From Rhodothermia bacterium (GTDB taxonomy: Bacteria > Bacteroidota > Rhodothermia > Rhodothermales > JAAAOL01), in assembly GCA_030428385.1 (NCBI GenBank), contig JAUIDY010000069.1, positions 1 through 32,017 of the forward strand: a DNA stretch of 32,017 bases. Direction: 5' to 3'. The notes under the pieces are model-generated. The model did not search any database, had not been told where the DNA came from, and saw only the letters and a list, made by a program, of their open reading frames with translations. Shown in pieces: positions 9,158 to 18,438 of this stretch; positions within the stretch are counted from its first letter, which is position 1; each line of letters opens with the position of its first letter. A program made the translations under genes and the position numbers.

Positions 9158-9278
9158 GTGGGTCTAGGCTAGGTGGTTAGATTCAGGTGGTGCTCCAACG
9201 AAAGAGCGGATTTAGATGTTTTGTGGCGTATATCTAGAACGCGGTTTCAGACCTGCGATTCTGCTAAAACGTCATGAT

Positions 9279-10778
9279 TCATAACAACTCCTCCGACGCC
9301 ATGCGCATTGCTTGGCGCAAGGCGCGAGCTTTGTTTTCGGTCTCTTCAAATTCGCGGGCAGGGTCGCTATCGGCCACGATGCCGGCACCGGCTTGCACAT
9401 ACACGGTGTTTCCCGTCACCACCATCGTGCGGATGGCAATACAAGTATCGAGTGCCCCGGAGAAATCGACGTAGCCCACGGCTCCAGCGTACACCCCGCG
9501 CCGCGAGGGCTCCAATTCATCGATGATTTCCATCGCCCGCACCTTGGGGGCTCCGCTTACTGTTCCGGCCGGGAAACAGGCGGCCAGGACATCCATCGGG
9601 CCTTGTTCGGATGACAACGTACCGGAGACCGACGAGACGATGTGCATGACATGCGAGTACCGTTCAATGAAGGCGAATCGGTCTACGGTCACAGAGTCGT
9701 ACGCGCACACGCGGCCAAGGTCGTTGCGTCCCAAGTCCACCAGCATCACATGCTCGGCCTGTTCTTTCGGGTCGGCCAGCAGATCTTGCTCGAGCGCGAG
9801 GTCTTCTTCGTACGTGTTTCCCCGAGGACGCGTCCCAGCGATGGGGAGCAACTCAGCCTTGCCGCCTTCGGCCCGTACCAGCACCTCCGGGGAGGAACCC
9901 ACCAGCGTGAGTTCTTCAAAGTCGAGGAAGAAGAGGTACGGCGACGGGTTAACTTGCCGAAGGGCACGATACAGGTTAAATCGATCCCCGGTGAACGAAA
10001 GCCCAAAGCGCTGTGAGAGCACAACTTGAAAAATGTCGCCTTCGTAGATGTACTGCTTCGCCTTTTCAACGGCAGCTTCAAAGACCTCGCGTTTGACGTT
10101 GGAGGTCATCTGGTTTTCATCCAGTTGGACAGGCTCGGGATGCGGAAACGTCCCCGCGCCCAGTTCGTGCTCCAGGGCTTGAATGCGGCTTTCTGCTTCA
10201 TCCAACGCCACATCAAGGTCGGTGTCCGGTTCCACGAACACGTTGGCGATAATCACCAATTGGTGCTTCACATGGTCGAACGCAACAACGGTGTCGTAAA
10301 AACACCAGATGGCATCTGGCAGGGCGAGGTCATCGGTCGGTGGGGTGGGCAGGTGTTCAATCAGGCGCACCGTGTCGTAGGATAAAAACCCAACGGCCCC
10401 GCCGGTGAGACGTGGCAAACCCGGAATGGTGACCTGTTCATAGCGGTCGAGCAAGGCCTGAAGGACTTCGTAGATGGTGCCTTCGGGCGTTTGGCCATTT
10501 TGGAATGGTGCACGCGGTGTTTGGATCGTAACATCAGTTCCAACCCCTCGAACGATGCAGTACGGGTTTTTGCCAAGGAACGAGTAGCGCGCCAATTTCT
10601 CGCCGCCTTCCACACTTTCAAGCAGGAAGCAATACTCACCCTGCTGGCGCATCGTGAGAAATGCTGAAACAGGCGTCAGCAAATCCGCGCTGAGGCGTTT
10701 GGAAACGGGGACAACAAACCGGGTGGAGCCGTTGGCGCGTTGCTTGTCGACCAGTGTATGGAAGGTTATAGGAGTCAT
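9279..10778 (-). CDS. trpE: Anthranilate synthase component I
   Basis: Converts chorismate to anthranilate with ammonia from TrpG; first committed step of the pathway. The 499-residue protein has the N-terminal TrpE domain with the tryptophan-binding LLES motif (CFLLESVEGGEKLARYSFLG) that mediates feedback inhibition. The chorismate-binding domain follows, with IYEGDIFQVVLSQRF, NPSPYLFFLDF, LLPIAGTRPRG, DLGRNDLGRV, FPAGTVSGAPKVRAMEIID and QAGAGIVADSDP. The ATG at 10778 lies just after the attenuator; the frame remains open upstream through the leader but that part is regulatory RNA. First structural gene of the operon. Confidence 0.96.
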   Translation of the reverse strand: MTPITFHTLVDKQRANGSTRFVVPVSKRLSADLLTPVSAFLTMRQQGEYCFLLESVEGGEKLARYSFLGKNPYCIVRGVGTDVTIQTPRAPFQNGQTPEGTIYEVLQALLDRYEQVTIPGLPRLTGGAVGFLSYDTVRLIEHLPTPPTDDLALPDAIWCFYDTVVAFDHVKHQLVIIANVFVEPDTDLDVALDEAESRIQALEHELGAGTFPHPEPVQLDENQMTSNVKREVFEAAVEKAKQYIYEGDIFQVVLSQRFGLSFTGDRFNLYRALRQVNPSPYLFFLDFEELTLVGSSPEVLVRAEGGKAELLPIAGTRPRGNTYEEDLALEQDLLADPKEQAEHVMLVDLGRNDLGRVCAYDSVTVDRFAFIERYSHVMHIVSSVSGTLSSEQGPMDVLAACFPAGTVSGAPKVRAMEIIDELEPSRRGVYAGAVGYVDFSGALDTCIAIRTMVVTGNTVYVQAGAGIVADSDPAREFEETENKARALRQAMRMASEELL

Positions 10779-10788
10779 GAAGCCGTAT

Positions 10789-10824
10789 AAAAAACAAAAA
10801 ACCCACCGCAAGTTGTGCAGTGGG
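10789..10824 (-). terminator. trp attenuator terminator hairpin
   Basis: On the minus strand, CCCACTGCA (10824-10816) and TGCGGTGGG (10810-10802) form a 9-bp stem with one G-T pair and a 5-base loop. TTTTTT, G and TTTTTT follow (10801-10789). The T-tract ends 10 bases before the trpE ATG. This is a textbook intrinsic terminator placed between a Trp-rich leader ORF and trpE, so it acts as the attenuator of the operon. Confidence 0.88.
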
Positions 10825-10887
10825 CCGCCGTGGTAAGAACCGTGGTGTGCTTTCCAATCATGCCAAAACGGATGACCGGCCCGCTGC
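10817..10887 (-). promoter_or_regulatory. trp antiterminator pairing (leader regions 2 and 3)
   Basis: GCAGCGGGCCG (10887-10877, inside the leader ORF downstream of the Trp codons) is complementary to CGGCCCACTGC (10827-10817) in 10 of 11 positions, with one C-A mismatch. The second segment overlaps the 5' arm of the attenuator stem, so the two structures exclude each other. A ribosome stalled on the Trp codons at 10900-10908 would leave 10887-10877 free to pair and so prevent termination. The complementarity is seen; the mechanism is inferred from classical trp attenuation. Confidence 0.75.
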
Positions 10888-10938
10888 GTGAACAGGGTGC
10901 CACCACCAAAAACCAAAATATGTGCGGTTCGTCGTCAT
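10858..10938 (-). CDS. trpL: trp operon leader peptide with three consecutive Trp codons
   Basis: A 26-residue ORF (ATG at 10938, TGA at 10860-10858) reading MTTNRTYFGFWWWHPVHAAG and ending RSSVLA. Residues 11-13 are TGG TGG TGG, which is far beyond chance directly upstream of trpE. It is followed within 34 bases by the attenuator hairpin, and its 3' half contains one arm of the antiterminator. The peptide itself is a sensor of charged tRNA-Trp through ribosome stalling and needs no other activity. A perfect 6-bp hairpin (10956-10942) lies four bases upstream of the ATG and could affect leader translation. No Shine-Dalgarno is obvious. Confidence 0.85.
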   Translation of the reverse strand: MTTNRTYFGFWWWHPVHAAGRSSVLA

Positions 10939-11115
10939 GATGCGTAGAAGCTACGCGCAGAAGGTGCAGAAATGCAAGGGGGCTTTTTTTGAGGAATGAT
11001 GAAGGATGAAGTAAAGAGTGTCTGGGTTCTTTGCGTAAACCAAATATTAGGATTTCATAGGGAGCAAAATACAACACCTGAATTTGACTCGATAAGGACC
11101 ATATGCGTTAGTGCT

Positions 11116-12009
11116 TTAGCGGTGGGGTGGAGGCGAAGAATCAGAGGTAGAACGTGGAAACACATCAACCCCAAGATGGGCAAAGCTGATATCTTCACGG
11201 TCTTTGATCTGGTCGAGAAAGATGGAAGTGATGGCATGGGCGGTGCCTCGACGCTTACGGGCTTCGCACAGGTAGCGCAGGGTGAGTTTGACGCCATTCG
11301 GCGAAACCTCCACATAGACGAACGGCGTCAGGATACTATAATGGACCAGGAATTCCCGACTCATCTGCTGTATTTCCTGCTGGGCCTGCCGCTCGAGGAT
11401 GGCGGATGATTCTTCGGCAAGCGAAAGCAATATTTCACGGGCGGCCCGCCAATCACTTTCAAAGGTGACCGTAAAAACCAACTCATTCCAGATAAAATGA
11501 AAGCCCCGGGTGTAGTTAAAAACCGGATCCTGGTACACCCGTGCGTTGGGGATATGCACGATTCGTCCCGTACTTTGCTCGGCGTCCACCCACCCATTAA
11601 TTTCCATCAAGGTGGTGTGCAGCAGACGGACGTCAATTACATCGCCTTTTAAATTGCCAATTTGAACGCGGTCGCCGTGGGTGTACGGGATGCGGAAGGC
11701 GATATAAAACCATCCGGCGATGCTGAGGAGGGTTTCGCGCATGGCTATGGCCAACCCGGCCCCGACCACGGTGAGTACCGTGATCAGTTCGCCCGCTTGT
11801 TGAAACAGCGCTCCCAGGACCAAAACAAGCGCGAGGGCTCCACCAATCCGCCCGATTAGCTTGCTGGCCCGGTAGCGGCGCTCGGGATCATCCACATACC
11901 GCCCCACGAGCCGTTTGGCGATCTGAATCAGGATAAAGATGAGGATGATAAAGCCAACGGCCAACAGCAAACGCTGCAGCAGTTCGCCTTGCATATCGTC
12001 TGGAAACAT
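11116..12009 (-). CDS. MscS-family mechanosensitive ion channel
   Basis: A 297-residue membrane protein. Hydrophobic segments at about residues 12-31 and 52-70 are followed by a Gly/Ala-rich pore-lining helix (about 75-100, VVGAGLAIAMRETLLSIAGWFY), the hallmark of the family. Then comes the beta domain (GDRVQIGNLKGDVIDVRLLHTTLMEINGW, VHIPNARVYQDPVFNYTR) and a mixed C-terminal domain. MscS channels open on membrane tension and release solutes during hypo-osmotic shock. It has fewer transmembrane helices than the larger paralogues. It lies downstream of a methyltransferase gene on the same strand (62-base gap) and ends 177 bases before the trp leader ATG. Confidence 0.9.
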   Translation of the reverse strand: MFPDDMQGELLQRLLLAVGFIILIFILIQIAKRLVGRYVDDPERRYRASKLIGRIGGALALVLVLGALFQQAGELITVLTVVGAGLAIAMRETLLSIAGWFYIAFRIPYTHGDRVQIGNLKGDVIDVRLLHTTLMEINGWVDAEQSTGRIVHIPNARVYQDPVFNYTRGFHFIWNELVFTVTFESDWRAAREILLSLAEESSAILERQAQQEIQQMSREFLVHYSILTPFVYVEVSPNGVKLTLRYLCEARKRRGTAHAITSIFLDQIKDREDISFAHLGVDVFPRSTSDSSPPPHR

Positions 12010-12071
12010 ACGCGAACGATGTTGACAACCTGAAAAGGAAAGGTACGAGGCTGCCCACAGAAACGCAGGCC

Positions 12072-12722
12072 TTAGGCCAGTTTCTCGGCAAACAAGACTT
12101 CAGAAGGAAATGTCCGTTGACTCACATAGCGGCGACGTGTATTAACAAAGCCAGCCTTATGCAAGAAAGGCTCCACCAATACACCCCGGCATCCGCCGAG
12201 CAGCGGCGGCCAAAGGCGATACAGTGCCTCCCAGATCCGCTCCACGGGACGTAGACCCACCGTCATGTTGATCATAATCAGACGGCCGTCCGGCTTTAGC
12301 ACCCGCTTGTATTCCTGAAGGACAGGGACAAAGTGAGTGACCGGTAGCAGGTCGAACATATAGGAATTAATCAATACATCGAAGGTTGCGTCCGGAAAAT
12401 CGAGTGCATGCGCATCACCATGACGCAGCGTCCATCGGTTGGTTGGCGCACGACGGGCACGGCGGAGGGCGCGTCGGAGCATGGCTGGGGAAAGGTCTAC
12501 ACCATCCGTCCACCCGGTGGTATTGGATCGAAGGAGGTGCACAAAGGAAAGTCCCGTCCCTACGGCTACTTCCAACACCCGTTCGCCCTCCTGGATGTCA
12601 GCCCAGCGCAAAGCCAGCGCCCGCGCCTTCGCTTCTACCAGTACGGCCAACCAGTCGTGGGTCGGCGCAATCCAGGCATATAGGGTCGGTATATACTTTT
12701 GAGGGAGGCGCGCTGGTAACAT
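12072..12722 (-). CDS. Class I SAM-dependent methyltransferase
   Basis: A 216-residue protein with the Rossmann methyltransferase pattern: motif I VLEVAVGTGLSFVHLL (about residues 49-64), the acidic residue ending strand 2 in GVDLSPAML (Asp76), LRHGDAHALDFPDATFDVLINSYMFD, and the post-motif LKPDGRLIMINMT. This arrangement is that of the UbiE/Methyltransf_11 group acting on small molecules, lipids or quinones; the substrate cannot be read from the sequence. A 253-base divergent spacer separates it from the DUF5916 gene. It may share a transcript with the MscS gene. Confidence 0.85.
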   Translation of the reverse strand: MLPARLPQKYIPTLYAWIAPTHDWLAVLVEAKARALALRWADIQEGERVLEVAVGTGLSFVHLLRSNTTGWTDGVDLSPAMLRRALRRARRAPTNRWTLRHGDAHALDFPDATFDVLINSYMFDLLPVTHFVPVLQEYKRVLKPDGRLIMINMTVGLRPVERIWEALYRLWPPLLGGCRGVLVEPFLHKAGFVNTRRRYVSQRTFPSEVLFAEKLA

Positions 12723-12975
12723 ACGTGCAAAAGGGTAAAAGAATGTATGCGTAGACGGTGCGGGAAACAGCAGGGTAGAATTCCCAAGAAGGCTGGTCGT
12801 GCATCACGTTCAGCACGAGCGCAGCGACTATTATTGGGAAGAGTCATTTCGTGCACTTCATGGAATGCTCGTGCCGTTCATCTCAAAGCCTGAACCTCGC
12901 ACGTAGCGAACAGAATTTAAGATCATCGCATGGAATTGTTCTTCGAAGGACACGCCCTTCCCCCGAAAAAAACAG

Positions 12976-15519
12976 GTGTTCCCGTTGCGTTTGGATACCA
13001 GTTGTACCCTTTTTCTCTTGCTAGTATTGTCTTGGGGAGCCGCGTCTCCAAGCGTCGCTCAGCAAATAGCACTTCCTGACCGCGGGCCGTCGCTCAACGC
13101 CCATCCCTTGCAGTCAGCCCTGACCCTCGATGGGGTATTGGACGAGCCGGTTTGGCAGGAAGCGGAGTATGTCGATCAGTTCCTACAAGCCGACCCGGCA
13201 GAAGGGCTGGTCCCCTCGCAGCGCACGGAGGTCCGCGTTCTGTATGATGATCGTTTTGTTTATATCGGGGCCTCAATGTACGATGCCAACCCCGAAAACA
13301 TTCAACGTGCGATGGGGCGGCGGGATCAGGAAAACCGAGCCGACTGGATCTTCATTTCTGTGGATGCCTACCTGGATCGAAAGACGGCTTATGTCTTCGG
13401 GGTTAACGCCGCAGGCGTACAGTTCGACGCGGTACGGACAGGTGGATTTGGCAGGCCTGATGAATCGTGGGATGCCATCTGGGGATCGAACGTCGCCGTA
13501 ACGCCCGACGGATGGTTTGCGGAGATGCGGATCCCCTACAGCATGCTCCGCTTTAATGAAGCGGATTCCCAAACCTGGGGTATTCATGTGGAGCGCCGCA
13601 TCCCGGTGACGGGCGAAGAAATAGAGTGGCCGCTTGGGCGCCGCGTTGATCGGGGCAACATGATAGCCCACTATGCCCTCCTGCAAAACCTTGAAGGTGT
13701 CTCACCACGGCGAAACATTCAGGTCCAGCCATATACAGTCTCGCGGGTGCAGTCGCAGGAGCATGACGAACTACCGGGGGAAACCGCGCGAAACCAGAGC
13801 ATGGACATAGGCGGTGACCTGAAGATGGGGCTCGGCTCCAACATCACGTTGGACGCTACGATTAACCCCGACTTTGGCCAGGTAGAATCCGACCCTGCGC
13901 AGTTAAACCTGAGTGCCTTCGAAACTTTCTTCGACGAGCGCCGCCCATTTTTTGTGGAAGGCGTCCAGATCTACGAATTTGATCTGGGTCAAGGTGGCGA
14001 CTTGCTCTATACCCGTCGCATTGGCGCGCAGGGTCCCATCATTGGAGCGACAAAACTCTCGGGCCGTTCTGCCAGTGGGTTGTCGTTCGGGGTGATGGCG
14101 GCTGCCACGGGCGATCAGTTCGATCCCGAGCGGATGTATGGTGTTGCTCGCCTCAGTCAACAACTGGGGGTGTACTCCTCAGCAGGAGGTATTCTCACCG
14201 TGTACGAGGGGCCGTTGGATGAAGGACGGCGGCGGAGCATGGTGGGCGGGGCCGATTGGGATATTCGCTTCTTGGACAATGCCTATAGCCTGGAAGGATT
14301 TACCAGCGTCACCCGCCGGCATGCGCCCGGCGACGAACAAACAGGATTTGCCGGATCGCTACGGATCGACCGCAGGCAGGGGGCCATTCGCTTCAACACA
14401 GGAGTGAGGGTATACGATGATCAGTTTAATCCCAATGATGCCGGACGGCTGAACCGAAACAACTTTATAAGCCTAGATGCGGGTTCTTTCGGGAATGTAA
14501 AGGGCGGGCAACCATTCTGGCGCGTGCAGAATATGTTTGTTGGGGTGAATGGCGGACAGAATTGGTCGTATGTAGACCGACTCAACCTGGGCGCAAACGC
14601 ACGGGTTTTTGTACGCTGGAACTCGATAAAACGGTTTCAACGCATGGGTTTTGACCTCGGAATTCGAAACCCCTTCGGCGGATATGATTTATTCGAAACG
14701 AGGGGGTTGTGGGCCCGTGCAGAAGCAACGACGTATCAGGTGCACACCGAGTTTCGGACCGATCAACGTAGGCCGTGGAACGTGCGTTTTGACTACAACC
14801 ACGAGTGGGAAAACACGGGAGGGACCGAGCAGGAGTTTCGGGTGAGAGGCACCTGGAATGTGGGCACCCGCATCACCCTCAATGCGCAGGTTTCAACCGA
14901 GTGGGAAAACGACCGGCTTGCCTGGTCATCGAACGAAACATTGGTGCGAAGTCCCGAAGGCTGGAGGATTGGCGAGGAACAGGTGAACCCGGATGATTTG
15001 GCTCCGCACCAGTTGATACGATTTAACGACCAGGGACAGTTGAACGAGATTTTATCACCCGTGACGCCCTACGATGACAGGGGCTTCTATTACGTGCCCA
15101 TTTTTGGAGAACGGGATACCCGCTCGGTCGATTTCACCCTTCGCAGCGGCATCGCTTTTTCGCCCAAACTGACCCTGCAACTCTATGGTCAATTTTTTGT
15201 GGCGCGGGGCCAATACGATCAGTTTCAGGTGTTGCAAGATCCTGATCATTTTGCTTCGTTTTCGGCTTTTCCCAAGCGGGACGATTTTGCGTTTAGCAGT
15301 TTCCAAACCAACACAGTCGTGCGTTGGGAATATCGGCCGGGTTCTACCATCCACGTGGTTTGGTCGCATGGACGACGGGCCGACGCGGTCTTAAATCCGC
15401 TAGCACCCGAAGGGCCATCGCCATTCGACACCACACTTCAGGAGCACGTGTCCGACACGTTCGAGATGATTCCAAGCAACGTATTCCTGATCAAGCTGAA
15501 CTATACGTTCTTGCGTTAG
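12976..15519 (+). CDS. DUF5916 outer-membrane-type protein with N-terminal CBM9-like domain
   Basis: An 847-residue exported protein. Residues 1-29 form a signal peptide (hydrophobic LFLLLVLSWGAA, then SPSVAQ). Residues about 38-230 match the CBM9-like sandwich that opens DUF5916 proteins (LDGVLDEPVWQEAE, VRVLYDDRFVYIGASMYD, ENRADWIFISVDAYLD, WFAEMRIPYSMLRF). The remaining 600 residues carry DUF5916 features (DATINPDFGQVESDPAQLNLSAFE split over strands, FFDERRPFFVEG) and end in alternating aromatic strands with KLNYTFLR, which suggests an outer-membrane beta-barrel. Function unknown; some relatives sit near carbohydrate or peptide uptake genes. The start is GTG at 12976, with a possible TTG at 12988; no in-frame ATG precedes the signal peptide. 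Ends four bases from the convergent kinase gene. Confidence 0.88.
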   Translation: MFPLRLDTSCTLFLLLVLSWGAASPSVAQQIALPDRGPSLNAHPLQSALTLDGVLDEPVWQEAEYVDQFLQADPAEGLVPSQRTEVRVLYDDRFVYIGASMYDANPENIQRAMGRRDQENRADWIFISVDAYLDRKTAYVFGVNAAGVQFDAVRTGGFGRPDESWDAIWGSNVAVTPDGWFAEMRIPYSMLRFNEADSQTWGIHVERRIPVTGEEIEWPLGRRVDRGNMIAHYALLQNLEGVSPRRNIQVQPYTVSRVQSQEHDELPGETARNQSMDIGGDLKMGLGSNITLDATINPDFGQVESDPAQLNLSAFETFFDERRPFFVEGVQIYEFDLGQGGDLLYTRRIGAQGPIIGATKLSGRSASGLSFGVMAAATGDQFDPERMYGVARLSQQLGVYSSAGGILTVYEGPLDEGRRRSMVGGADWDIRFLDNAYSLEGFTSVTRRHAPGDEQTGFAGSLRIDRRQGAIRFNTGVRVYDDQFNPNDAGRLNRNNFISLDAGSFGNVKGGQPFWRVQNMFVGVNGGQNWSYVDRLNLGANARVFVRWNSIKRFQRMGFDLGIRNPFGGYDLFETRGLWARAEATTYQVHTEFRTDQRRPWNVRFDYNHEWENTGGTEQEFRVRGTWNVGTRITLNAQVSTEWENDRLAWSSNETLVRSPEGWRIGEEQVNPDDLAPHQLIRFNDQGQLNEILSPVTPYDDRGFYYVPIFGERDTRSVDFTLRSGIAFSPKLTLQLYGQFFVARGQYDQFQVLQDPDHFASFSAFPKRDDFAFSSFQTNTVVRWEYRPGSTIHVVWSHGRRADAVLNPLAPEGPSPFDTTLQEHVSDTFEMIPSNVFLIKLNYTFLR

Positions 15520-15523
15520 GCAA

Positions 15524-18370
15524 TCATTCGCACGACGCGAAGAAGGGGAGCAAGGGGTCGAGTGCATCGCGATTTTCACGTACCACGGCTTCATTCGCTT
15601 GGATTAATGCGCGTCCTTCTGTGATTCGGCCTTGGGCACAATACACGACTCCTTGAAGCGCATAGGCGTAATTCATCCAATGGTGGTCGGGTTCATATTG
15701 GGCTTCGGTTTGACGAACGGCCTCCAAGGCAGCAGTTTCCGCTGATTTTAAATCCCCTTGGCTGAGCAGGATGAGCGCCAGTGTTTGGTGGGCCAAGGCA
15801 TGCTGTTTCATGATGTCAAGCATGGTGCTATCAACCTGCTCGATGAACTGCCGCATCTGGGTTTCAGCAGTATCAAAGCGTTGGAGCCTGAAATTGGCGT
15901 AGCCAACATTCGAAAGCGAGAGCAAGGTGGAGGGGTTTTCGTGACCGTATTTTTCCGATCGCAGGGCATAAACTTCAGCGTGCAGGCGCAAGGCTTCGTC
16001 CCAACGATTTAAGTCTTGTTGCACAAAACCCAGGTTATTTTTTAAGGTGCCGATAAAAGAATGATCAGCGGGTAGGAGTTGTCCAGCATGAAAAAGCAAA
16101 TTCCGATAAACAGAGTCTGCCTCCATCAAATTCGTTCCTTGGATGATTAAAAGAACCGCCAGGTTGTTCATGGCATTAAGCGTGGCGGGATGCTGCTCGC
16201 TGTGGATCTCCGTGAAAATCTGGATGGCCTCCTCGTAAAAAGGCCGGGCGTCGTCGTACCGGGCCTGCTCTTTGATGACGCCGCCCAGGTTGTTTAAGGC
16301 ATAAGCCACGCGTGGGTGGCGGTCTCCGTAAATCGTCCGAAGGATGCCAATCGCTTCTCGGTACAGGGCCTCGGCCTCTTCGAACCGTGTTTGTGAACGA
16401 AGGGCGGTTGCCACATTATTTATCGAGATGGCGGTGTGGGGATGCCGTGATCCGAGATGTTCACGCCTGATTTCGAGCCCTTCACGGAAGTAGGTCTCGG
16501 CGTCCTCGAACCGGGATTGGGTTTGGTACAAGCCTCCCAAACTGTTCAGCGTGGATGCGATTTTATCTACATCTTCCCGTTTCTGAAAGATGGCCAGGGC
16601 TTCGCGAAAAAAGGTCTCGGCCCGCTCGTATTCTTCCAGGTACCGCGCCACACTCCCTGCTACGGACAGGCTGGATGCCAAGTCGGGATCATCGGGAGGG
16701 AGCAAAGCACGCCGGGTTGAGAGCACCCGGGCAATGACCGAGTCTGCTTCTCCCAACTGGCGCTCTTCACGTAGGATGCTGGCTCGCCGATGAAGCAATG
16801 AAGCCTCAGCAAGGGGGGGGCTTTCATTGGTGTTCACGAGGGAAAGGCCGACTTCAATTAAAGAATCTGCCTCTTCGTATTGCGCAGATTCAATATATAC
16901 GTCGGCAATCACTTCAAGCATCCGAAGTTGCACCGCTGGCTGATCGCTGAGAAAGGCAATTTGCTGGTGTCCTTGCTCCAGGAGTTCAAGTGCCGAAAGG
17001 GTATCCCCCAGCGCTTCATTGGGGTTGCTGGCCTCGAACAAACCCATTAAAAAAGCCGATATTTCTTCCGCCTTGTCTCGCTCGGAGGCGATAACCTCTG
17101 CCTGAGCGGCAATCCGGTTGGCTTGCACCACCGCTGTCGTGGCGTACCCGAGGATTAACACTGCAATCAGAACGCTCGCGCTCACCAATGCCATATTGCG
17201 CTTCACAAACTTCGAAACCCGGTAGCCCATCCGGTCCGGCTGTGCCGTCACGGGTAGTCCGGCGAGGTAGCGCTTAACGTCATCAACAAAGGCCTCGGCA
17301 CTTGCATAGCGCCGCTCGGTATCTTTGCGCAAGGCCTTGAGACAAATCACATCCAGGTCTCCCTGCAAGGTGCGCTGCCAGTTCGGGGTCGTCGTGCCTC
17401 GCGTAGCCGGATTGGTCGAGGTGGTTTCTTGAGAAACCACCTGGCTCGGCTTTTCAGGCTGCGTTTCCAATATTATTTGCTCCGCTTCGAAGGCGGTTTT
17501 GTTCGTAAGATCATACGGACGCTGCCCCGTCAACAACTCATAGAGAACCACGCCCAAGGAATAGACATCGGTGGCCGCCGAGACGGGCTCGCCCTTCACT
17601 TGCTCTGGTGCGGCATAGTCGGGGGTCATGATGCGAAAGCCCGTTCGGGTTAACCCGGGCTGCTCATCGGCCTCATCCAACAGTTTGGCAATGCCAAAAT
17701 CGAGCAATTTAACAAGGGGCTGCCCAGCTTCGTCTTGGGTGACGAGAATGTTGGACGGCTTAAGGTCACGGTGAACGATGAAGTTCTGGTGGGCATATTG
17801 AACAGCGTGTCCGGCTTGCTGGAAAAGCCGAAGCCGGTCGTCGATGGTGAGTTGATGCGTATCGCAATACAGGTCGAGGGGTTCGCCTTCTACATATTCC
17901 ATGATCACATACGGCAGGCCCCGTTGGGTGAGGCCGGTATCGAGGAAGCGGGCAATATGGGTATGGGAAAGCCGAGCGAGGATGCGTCGTTCGTAGCGGA
18001 ATCGGGCGATACTCTGAGGAGACAATATACCCGGACGCACAAATTTGATGGCGGCAAACTGGTCCACATCTTCCCGGTAGGCGAGATATACTGTTCCCAT
18101 GCCGCCCTCTCCCAGTGGGTGGAGGAGGCGGTACGGCCCCAGTTGTTCGTCTTCTTCGAAGAGCGGGTTTTGCTGATTTAGCAATACGCTTTTTTCATCA
18201 TCCAGGTCGGGGTGAGGGGAGGCGTCCGCTTCGAGCAACGCCAGAACCTCGCGTTCGAGGGCTGGGTCATTGGCGCATTCGTAACCGAGGAAAGCGGCCC
18301 GTTCTCCTGTGGGAAGGTCAAGGGCGCGTTCAAATAGGGAACCAATACGTTGCCACCGTTCTGGAGTCAT
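15524..18370 (-). CDS. Membrane-anchored Ser/Thr protein kinase with C-terminal TPR repeats
   Basis: A 948-residue protein. A short helical N-terminus (about 1-75) precedes a Hanks-type kinase domain: Gly loop GEGGMG (87-92), ATP Lys109, Glu127, catalytic HRDLKPSN (200-207), DFG (224-226), APE (254-256). All key residues are present, so it should be active. One transmembrane helix follows at about 393-415, putting the C-terminal half on the other side of the membrane. That half is a series of TPR units of the Tpr_12 type (repeats such as AETFFREALAIF, AETYFREGLEIRREHLG, AEALYREAIGILR, ARPFYEEAIQIF). It lies 68 bases downstream of an ECF sigma factor gene on the same strand, a recurring pair in Rhodothermota, Acidobacteriota and Planctomycetota. 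Target unknown. Confidence 0.93.
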   Translation of the reverse strand: MTPERWQRIGSLFERALDLPTGERAAFLGYECANDPALEREVLALLEADASPHPDLDDEKSVLLNQQNPLFEEDEQLGPYRLLHPLGEGGMGTVYLAYREDVDQFAAIKFVRPGILSPQSIARFRYERRILARLSHTHIARFLDTGLTQRGLPYVIMEYVEGEPLDLYCDTHQLTIDDRLRLFQQAGHAVQYAHQNFIVHRDLKPSNILVTQDEAGQPLVKLLDFGIAKLLDEADEQPGLTRTGFRIMTPDYAAPEQVKGEPVSAATDVYSLGVVLYELLTGQRPYDLTNKTAFEAEQIILETQPEKPSQVVSQETTSTNPATRGTTTPNWQRTLQGDLDVICLKALRKDTERRYASAEAFVDDVKRYLAGLPVTAQPDRMGYRVSKFVKRNMALVSASVLIAVLILGYATTAVVQANRIAAQAEVIASERDKAEEISAFLMGLFEASNPNEALGDTLSALELLEQGHQQIAFLSDQPAVQLRMLEVIADVYIESAQYEEADSLIEVGLSLVNTNESPPLAEASLLHRRASILREERQLGEADSVIARVLSTRRALLPPDDPDLASSLSVAGSVARYLEEYERAETFFREALAIFQKREDVDKIASTLNSLGGLYQTQSRFEDAETYFREGLEIRREHLGSRHPHTAISINNVATALRSQTRFEEAEALYREAIGILRTIYGDRHPRVAYALNNLGGVIKEQARYDDARPFYEEAIQIFTEIHSEQHPATLNAMNNLAVLLIIQGTNLMEADSVYRNLLFHAGQLLPADHSFIGTLKNNLGFVQQDLNRWDEALRLHAEVYALRSEKYGHENPSTLLSLSNVGYANFRLQRFDTAETQMRQFIEQVDSTMLDIMKQHALAHQTLALILLSQGDLKSAETAALEAVRQTEAQYEPDHHWMNYAYALQGVVYCAQGRITEGRALIQANEAVVRENRDALDPLLPFFASCE

Positions 18371-18438
18371 AACCTGCGCGGCTAACCATGAAGACGTTGA
18401 TTATCAGTACATACACCAATCGCGCATAGATTGGAACG

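Noticed and set aside
10779-10916. trpE extension through the leader region.
   Set aside because: The frame is open, but the DNA is explained by the leader ORF and attenuator, and the extra residues are not TrpE-like.
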